From Parapedobacter tibetensis (GTDB lineage Bacteria > Bacteroidota > Bacteroidia > Sphingobacteriales > Sphingobacteriaceae): a stretch of 64,000 nt of DNA. Both the position numbers and the translations under genes were made by a program. Under the pieces are notes generated by a model that saw only the letters and a list, made by a program, of their open reading frames with translations, was not told where the DNA came from and did not search any database. The stretch spans positions 310,001 through 374,000 of the forward strand of contig NZ_JAMXBE010000003.1 in the NCBI RefSeq assembly GCF_024704835.1. Reading direction: 5' to 3'. Positions 59,480 through 64,000 of the stretch are shown piece by piece (positions within the stretch are counted from its first letter, which is position 1; the number at the start of each line of letters is the position of its first letter).

Positions 59480-59859
59480 AAATTAATGCATTTTATAGGA
59501 GATTGCCAATAACTTAGCGACCTGATTTCGATTAATAATTTGGCATAAGTTACGGAAAACCAGTGTGTAACTCCATGTTTAAGATCGTATTGATCAAAAA
59601 CCGCCGTCGATCTGAAGGTTTTTCTTGACAAAAAAACATGCTCCAAAAGCTCGAATCTTAAATTTGGGAAGTTCCCTTAGTGAACAGAATCCACCCTTTT
59701 GAAACAAGTTTGGAAATACTAAACCTTAATTGCTATCTTTATAAAACCAATATAATTTGGGATAGCACCGTACGATTTATTGCGTGCATAGTTAATTAAG
59801 AAAGAGCAGATTATTGAAATATTATCATTGAAATTGAAAACTAACCGATAAAGAAAATC
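59480..59859. other. Divergent intergenic region between sigma and RDD genes
   Basis: About 380 AT-rich bp that must hold promoters for the ECF sigma gene (minus) and the RDD gene (plus). I could not place a full TTTG/TAnnTTTG pair for either. No RNA gene or repeat was seen. Confidence 0.4.
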
Positions 59860-60294
59860 ATGAACAATAGCGTAGAAGAGTACCCATCACTTGTTGACCG
59901 GATAAAGTCAACGTTTATCGATACGGTTGTAATAATCGTAGCGATGTTTATTTGTTCACATGCATTGGATGGATTGCCGGACGCTGCTGGATGGATGAGA
60001 GCCGTCTGTTTTGTGGCCGTGTTTCTATTGTATGATCCCCTATGTACCGCCTTCGGCTGCACGGTAGGAAACTATTTCATGAAAATACGGGTAAGACAAA
60101 ATGAAGACCATAACAAACGCATTAACTTCTCTTCTGCGCTGATAAGGTATATCGTAAAGGCGCTGCTAGGATGGGTTTCTTTTCTAACCATCCATTCCAA
60201 TGCTGAAAAAAGAGCTGTACACGATATGGCGGCGGGAAGTATCATGGTGAATTTGACAACTAACACCATTGCATTACAAACAAGCAATAATTAA
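59860..60294 (+). CDS. RDD-family membrane protein, 144 aa
   Basis: It has the family opening YPSLVDRIKSTFIDTVVIIV (R-x-x-x-x-x-D) and ends with MAAGSIMVN after NAEKRAVHDM, the conserved RDD-type H-D-x-x-x-x-T/S end. Three hydrophobic segments (about 18-36, 46-62, and 105-120) and a basic loop TVGNYFMKIRVRQ, the usual G-x-x-x-x-x-I-x-V pattern, are visible. The function is unknown; some RDD proteins are Na+/H+ antiporters. Confidence 0.85.
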   Translation: MNNSVEEYPSLVDRIKSTFIDTVVIIVAMFICSHALDGLPDAAGWMRAVCFVAVFLLYDPLCTAFGCTVGNYFMKIRVRQNEDHNKRINFSSALIRYIVKALLGWVSFLTIHSNAEKRAVHDMAAGSIMVNLTTNTIALQTSNN

Positions 60295-60357
60295 ACATAA
60301 GATAACTACCAGATGCTGAAACTGATAAATATATAAGGCAAAAACATCAAAAGTTGT

Positions 60358-60387
60358 TTTGGTTTACTACGTTTTTTAGTATTTTTG
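60358..60387 (+). promoter_or_regulatory. Promoter of the 73-aa gene
   Basis: TTTG (60358-60361), an 18-bp spacer and TATTTTTG (60380-60387) approximate the Bacteroidota promoter. It places the transcription start near 60394 and supports translation from ATG 60414. Confidence 0.5.
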
Positions 60388-60413
60388 TGGCTGTAATCGT
60401 AATCTATTTAGCC

Positions 60414-60635
60414 ATGGAAAAACAACTGAAAAGAGGAGACATTGTTCGCTACCACACCCCGTATCCGGATGAAGTGGGAATACAATACATCGTGTTGAAT
60501 GCTTTTTATGACATGCCTAAACCAAGGGTAGAAATACAAACATTGAGTACAGGGTTGCATTTTGCTCCGCGCTATACGAGCTTTGCCGAAGAGTTGGAGA
60601 TGGTATGGGATGCACGGAGTCTCCATCTGATCTGA
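60414..60635 (+). CDS. Small hypothetical protein, 73 aa
   Basis: MEKQLKRGDIVRYHTPYPDE continues VGIQYIVLNAFYDMPKPRVE. It is a small all-beta protein with an SH3-like look (KRGDIVRY is the first strand of many such domains). The ATG at 60414 is preferred over 60354 because a promoter lies between them. No family was recognised. It is probably cytoplasmic. Confidence 0.6.
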   Translation: MEKQLKRGDIVRYHTPYPDEVGIQYIVLNAFYDMPKPRVEIQTLSTGLHFAPRYTSFAEELEMVWDARSLHLI

Positions 60636-60842
60636 TGATAAACGAAAACTGGATATTTGTGGCATCAAGCGGAAAAGCCCTTGTTTTCAGGAATTTGCAA
60701 AGCCTCCGCAATTGTATAACTTTGCATAAAAGCATCAAATTTGAAACCTTCAATTTATAGCGCCCTGTAATATGTTGTTAGGCTTGGCGTATTTGGGAGA
60801 ACGGTGACGTGATAAAGGACGGTTTTAGAAAATTAGACAGAC

Positions 60843-61547
60843 ATGAAACAACGATTCTCTTTCTTTATTTTTTTGACCTTACTCATGGCCTGCAACGCAA
60901 AGGGTACACGAAATACCACTTCAAGTGAGCAAAGCAGTTTATTGGATACGGCATTGATGGTTGAACTTGCTAGAATGGTAGAGATTGATCAGATAGCAGC
61001 CATGGTGCCAAAGGGAAAATATAAAGCGTATAGCAACGAGGGATGGCAGCGCTTCCAGGACAGTGTGTTTACCACACATCAAAAGCGCTTGGCGGAGATT
61101 TTCAGCCAGCGGGGATTTCCGGGGTATGATGCGATAGGTGAGGAAGGATCCAGGAATTTCTGGCTGATGGTGCAACATTCGGATTTTGATCCTGCATTTC
61201 AGGAAACGGTATTAGATGCGATGAAGGTACAGGTAGACAAGGCGAACGCAAGCCCCAGTGACTATGCGATGTTAGTAGACCGTGTAAGTCTGAATACAGG
61301 GAAGCCTCAGGTGTATGGTACACAAGTAACCTATAATGTAGAAATCTGCCAAGTCATACCTAAATCGCCACTGATGGATAGTATCCATGTGAATGAAAGG
61401 CGTGCGGACGTAGGGCTCGAACCATTGGAAAACTACCTCAACATGATGTCGGAAATGCATTTTGAAATGAACAGGGCCAATTATGAAAAGCAAGGGATTA
61501 CGCAACCTGTACTGTATCCTACAGCCTCAACTAAATCTGATAACTAA
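60843..61547 (+). CDS. DUF6624-domain lipoprotein, 234 aa
   Basis: It has a lipoprotein signal MKQRFSFFIFLTLLMAC with Cys17. The core GEEGSRNFWLMVQHSDFDPA then FQETVLDAMKVQVDKANASP, followed by YAMLVDRVSLNTGKPQVYGT, is the DUF6624 pattern (W-L-x-V-Q-H-x-D ... D-R-V ... G-x-x-Q-x-Y-G-T-Q). The function is unknown. It is monocistronic. Confidence 0.82.
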   Translation: MKQRFSFFIFLTLLMACNAKGTRNTTSSEQSSLLDTALMVELARMVEIDQIAAMVPKGKYKAYSNEGWQRFQDSVFTTHQKRLAEIFSQRGFPGYDAIGEEGSRNFWLMVQHSDFDPAFQETVLDAMKVQVDKANASPSDYAMLVDRVSLNTGKPQVYGTQVTYNVEICQVIPKSPLMDSIHVNERRADVGLEPLENYLNMMSEMHFEMNRANYEKQGITQPVLYPTASTKSDN

Positions 61548-61581
61548 CGGTGAGCCGAACGGACTGGAAAAAAGACATTCA

Positions 61582-62496
61582 TCAACGTAACTCCGGCGAT
61601 ACGCGCTCTTTTGGTTTCTTTTGGATTAAATATACCCCCAGCAGTATAAGCGCCCCGCCTGCCGCGTGTGCCCATACCAACCGCTCGCCATCCAACACCC
61701 CCCACATCACAGCCACCAAGGGCATCAGGTAGGTAACCATGGAGGCAAATATGGCCGAAGTGCTTTGCAACAACTTATAGAACAATATCATAGCCAACGC
61801 TGTACCCACCAGCCCGAGGATGGCTACGTATCCCAAGCCGCTCCATTGTGCTGCTGTACCTTCAAACGTGGTAAAAAAACCGGTGAATCCCAAAATAAGC
61901 AATGCCGGACCAAACCACATGGTAAACACCACGGATGAAAGCTTAAAGGAAGGTATGCCAGACAAGTACTTGCTGATGATCAGCCCATTTAACCCATAAA
62001 AGGCCGTGGCCAACACAATGAGGGATGAGTGGAACACATCGCTCTTTCCCCCATTGCCATCATCACCCATGAGAATGGCTGCCCCGATGAACCCGATGAC
62101 TGCCCCGATGATCTGCACCACCCTGCTTCTGATGCCAAAAAATAAATAGCCAAACAACAGGATGAATAGAGGCACTAAAGAATCTAAAATGCCGGCCATG
62201 GAGCTGCTCACTTTTTCTTGCGCGAGCGGAAACAAAAACATTGGAATGAAATTTCCCATCGCACCTCCAATAATAACCCAAGGCATCAGTTTTTTAGGAA
62301 TATGCTTGAAATTTTGGACGCCGAAAATAACCAATACCAACCCCGCAGCACATAATCGTAATGCACCAACCTGCATGGGTGTGTATACAGCGATGCTCTG
62401 CTTAATCAAGATAAAGGAACTGCCCCATGTGAGGGTAAGCACCCCCAACAATAGCCATTTTTGATATGCTGGATACAAGGATAGAATTTTGCTCAA
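61582..62496 (-). CDS. DMT-superfamily EamA transporter, 304 aa
   Basis: It has ten predicted helices in two EamA repeats. The first begins LLLGVLTLTWGSSFILIKQS, and the second is near residue 155 with LATAFYGLNGLIISKYLSGI. The family glycines and LMPLVAVMWGVLDGERL are in place. It is an inner-membrane exporter of metabolites or drugs of unknown specificity. It is complete and stands alone. Confidence 0.93.
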   Translation of the reverse strand: MSKILSLYPAYQKWLLLGVLTLTWGSSFILIKQSIAVYTPMQVGALRLCAAGLVLVIFGVQNFKHIPKKLMPWVIIGGAMGNFIPMFLFPLAQEKVSSSMAGILDSLVPLFILLFGYLFFGIRSRVVQIIGAVIGFIGAAILMGDDGNGGKSDVFHSSLIVLATAFYGLNGLIISKYLSGIPSFKLSSVVFTMWFGPALLILGFTGFFTTFEGTAAQWSGLGYVAILGLVGTALAMILFYKLLQSTSAIFASMVTYLMPLVAVMWGVLDGERLVWAHAAGGALILLGVYLIQKKPKERVSPELR

Positions 62497-62707
62497 ATGT
62501 CTGGTTTTTTAACCGTAGTTGGAAATTAAATAGGCTTCAGTTCGACGAATTATAAACATTGCCTTTGGCTATATCTCGCTCAATAAGCCGTCTTACGCAT
62601 AATCAATGGCACACCAACCGGATGAACACGCAACTTATTCACACCGGTGTCATAATCAACCACCCACATTGTCGCATCTGCCCCGCACTGACGGCTAAAT
62701 TTCTCAG

Positions 62708-62715
62708 TAATTTTG
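62708..62715 (+). promoter_or_regulatory. -7 promoter element of the YdeI/DUF1905 gene
   Basis: TAATTTTG matches TAnnTTTG, 19-26 bp before the start codons. No TTTG was seen at the expected -33 distance. Confidence 0.4.
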
Positions 62716-62740
62716 GTTCAACAAATTAATCCGAATGATT

Positions 62741-63196
62741 ATGGCTAATGAAGTAGTATTTAACACCACGATTTTGCAAGAAGGCAACAACACAGGCATC
62801 CAAGTTCCTGAAGATGCCGTAGAAAAATTGGCTGCGGGGAAACGCCCTCCGGTGAAGGTGACCTTGAACGGCTTTACCTACCGCAGTACCATCGCTGTCA
62901 TGGGCGGCAGGTTTCTCATCCCGCTCAGTGCCGAACGTAGGACAAAAGCGAATGTAAAAGGTGGGGACCAACTGGATATTACCTTGGCACTCGACACCGA
63001 ACCGCGGGAGGTGGAACTTCCTAACGACTTTAAAGCGGCGTTGAATAAGAATAAAAAAGCCCTTACTTTCTTCGAAGGGCTGTCTTATAGCGCCAAATTA
63101 AGGTACGTGCTTCCCATCACACAGGCGAAGACGGAAGAAACGCGGCAACTCAGGATTGAAAAGGCGATAACTGACTTAGTGGCAGGCAAGAAATAG
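62741..63196 (+). CDS. YdeI/OmpD-associated family protein with DUF1905 domain, 151 aa
   Basis: The N-terminal DUF1905 domain (about 5-90) has VKVTLNGFTYRSTIAVMGGR followed by FLIPLSAERR and KANVKGGDQLDITLALD. The C-terminal YdeI-like part has FFEGLSYSAKLRYVLPITQA then KTEETRQLRIEKAITDL. It is a cytoplasmic protein of unknown function. ATG 62735 (MIMANE) is an alternative start two codons upstream. Confidence 0.88.
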   Translation: MANEVVFNTTILQEGNNTGIQVPEDAVEKLAAGKRPPVKVTLNGFTYRSTIAVMGGRFLIPLSAERRTKANVKGGDQLDITLALDTEPREVELPNDFKAALNKNKKALTFFEGLSYSAKLRYVLPITQAKTEETRQLRIEKAITDLVAGKK

Positions 63197-63212
63197 CAAA
63201 GCCGATAATGAG

Positions 63213-63819
63213 CTAGGGCAAGGCTTTCCTAAGGTAGATATTGCCATAGGATGCGCTAATGACATAGCTGGGGCCCTTGCCTGGTGTCGCCGTAATGGAT
63301 GTATAGAAATCACGATCTTCCTTCTCGGTAAGCGTTAATGGTAAATCAGTATAGATTTTCCCAAAGCGGTTGGTCAATTTGATTTCCCCTATTCTGCGTT
63401 CATCCAGACTAGCATCTATGCCTCCATATTTTGCTTCCACGCTGATGGGGGCATCAAAATTGACGAGCTCCACCATGCCATATACCGAGGTCAAACCGTT
63501 TCTTTTCTCCATTTTCTTCTACATAATACACTTCAGGAATAGCTCCCATATTAATGTCATTGCGGATGCGGAGCACACCCGCTACATGCTCTTCCTCAAG
63601 GCTAAAGACGTCATTGAGTTGTCCACTGTTTATGTCAACGCTAGCATCTACCGCTACTGTATCTTTATCCCAAGTGCTTACGCGGATCAATTTGGGATAA
63701 TCAAAATGCAGTTCTAATTTCTCTCCGCTCTTGATGGGATAGGTCTTGCTGATCTTAGTCTGCGCTAGGGCTGGGCACGCCAGTATTGGCATAAACAACC
63801 AAATCACCAAATGTTTCAT
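63213..63819 (-). pseudogene. Exported DUF4097-like (putative adhesin) gene with a frameshift
   Basis: The first frame begins MKHLVIWLFMPILACPALAQ (signal peptide) and continues KLIRVSTWDKDTVAVDASVD to GEKKRFDL. There the frame shifts by one extra base in GACCTCGG; the other frame goes on SVYGMVELVNFDAPISVEAK and then YGGIDASLDERRIGEIKLTN to the stop at 63213. Removing one base joins them into one 201-aa protein. A sequencing error cannot be ruled out. The downstream partner at 63864 is a paralog. Confidence 0.75.
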
Positions 63820-63863
63820 GATCTAATTAATTATAACTGTTTTACAATATGACCCTGGCCATG

Positions 63864-64000
63864 TTATCTGGTGCGCAGATAGACATTTTTGTAGTTTGAT
63901 TTAAAAATCAGATCAACCCCTCCACCATTGATGGTACCTTTGATATTTTCCCGTTCACTACCCCGGTACACGAATCCCAGCGTGCGATCCTCTACTACGG
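63864..64000 (-). CDS. C-terminal end of a DUF4097-like exported protein (partial)
   Basis: The frame RTLGFVYRGSERENIKGTIN then GGGVDLIFKSNYKNVYLRTR ends at TAA (63866-63864). The end resembles ISASYGNIYLRKALP of the neighbouring gene, so the two are paralogs in tandem, both read leftwards. The rest lies beyond the right edge. Confidence 0.65.
   Translation of the reverse strand, partial: VVEDRTLGFVYRGSERENIKGTINGGGVDLIFKSNYKNVYLRTR

Noticed and set aside
1-64000. Integrated prophage or conjugative element
   Set aside because: No integrase, terminase, capsid, relaxase or type IV secretion genes were found, despite many mobile-type single genes.

Overview
The window looks like a Bacteroidota chromosome of the Sphingobacteriaceae type (Parapedobacter/Olivibacter/Pedobacter-like). 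This rests on three SusC-type TonB receptors (one cut by the window edge), two SusD lipoproteins, an ECF sigma/FecR-controlled nutrient locus, TlpA-type thioredoxins, many small lipoproteins, and promoters of the Bacteroidota form TTTG-N18-20-TAnnTTTG. No rRNA, tRNA or CRISPR array was recognised.

Layout. 1-660 is the 5' end of a SusC gene. 960-2153 is a DUF4143-type ATPase behind a promoter with two perfect copies of an inverted-repeat operator. 2889-4423 is a tightly overlapping four-gene cassette (unknown protein, DUF5675, two small proteins, the last holin-like) ending in a terminator shared with a convergent membrane LytTR-like regulator (4428-5417). 6149-8301 holds a Crp/Fnr-like regulator, a MauE/DoxX membrane protein and a small exported protein. 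8353-14488 is a thioredoxin-DUF3738/SusC/SusD operon.

15.5-43 kb is an accessory region full of mobile, defence-type and decaying genes. It has one intact DUF1016 (YhcG-type) nuclease and two DUF1016 remnants, ORF6N and KilA-N genes and remnants, small PLDc_N membrane proteins, and paralogous lipoproteins. A visibly AT-rich five-gene block (19.44-24.92 kb) encodes a beta-class DNA methyltransferase, a BglII-like endonuclease whose catalytic positions look substituted, a ParB-like protein, an SNF2 helicase and a DUF3883-like putative nuclease; I regard it as the best candidate for an undescribed defence system. A second modification-restriction locus (31.4-35.9 kb) has an MvaI/BcnI-type endonuclease, a C5-methyltransferase with an N-terminal integrase-arm-like domain, and Vsr. 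Between and after these lie two copies of a KilA-N / small protein / DUF4325 module (one intact, one degenerate) and a candidate toxin-antitoxin pair (58-aa protein plus an ADP-ribosyltransferase-like protein). Intergenic arrays with a period near 20 bp recur in this region.

44.4-59.5 kb is one long minus-strand locus: ECF sigma, FecR, SusC (with STN domain), SusD, DUF4843 lipoprotein, PKD-like lipoprotein, ABC ATPase, fused GldF/GldG-like permease and two MutS-like ATPases. The last 4.5 kb carries ordinary genes (RDD, DUF6624 lipoprotein, EamA transporter, YdeI/DUF1905) and a frameshifted putative adhesin-type gene next to a partial paralog. Several genes carry stops or frameshifts (17.1, 36.3, 39.7, 43.5 and 63.5 kb), so the window shows active gene decay as well as acquisition.
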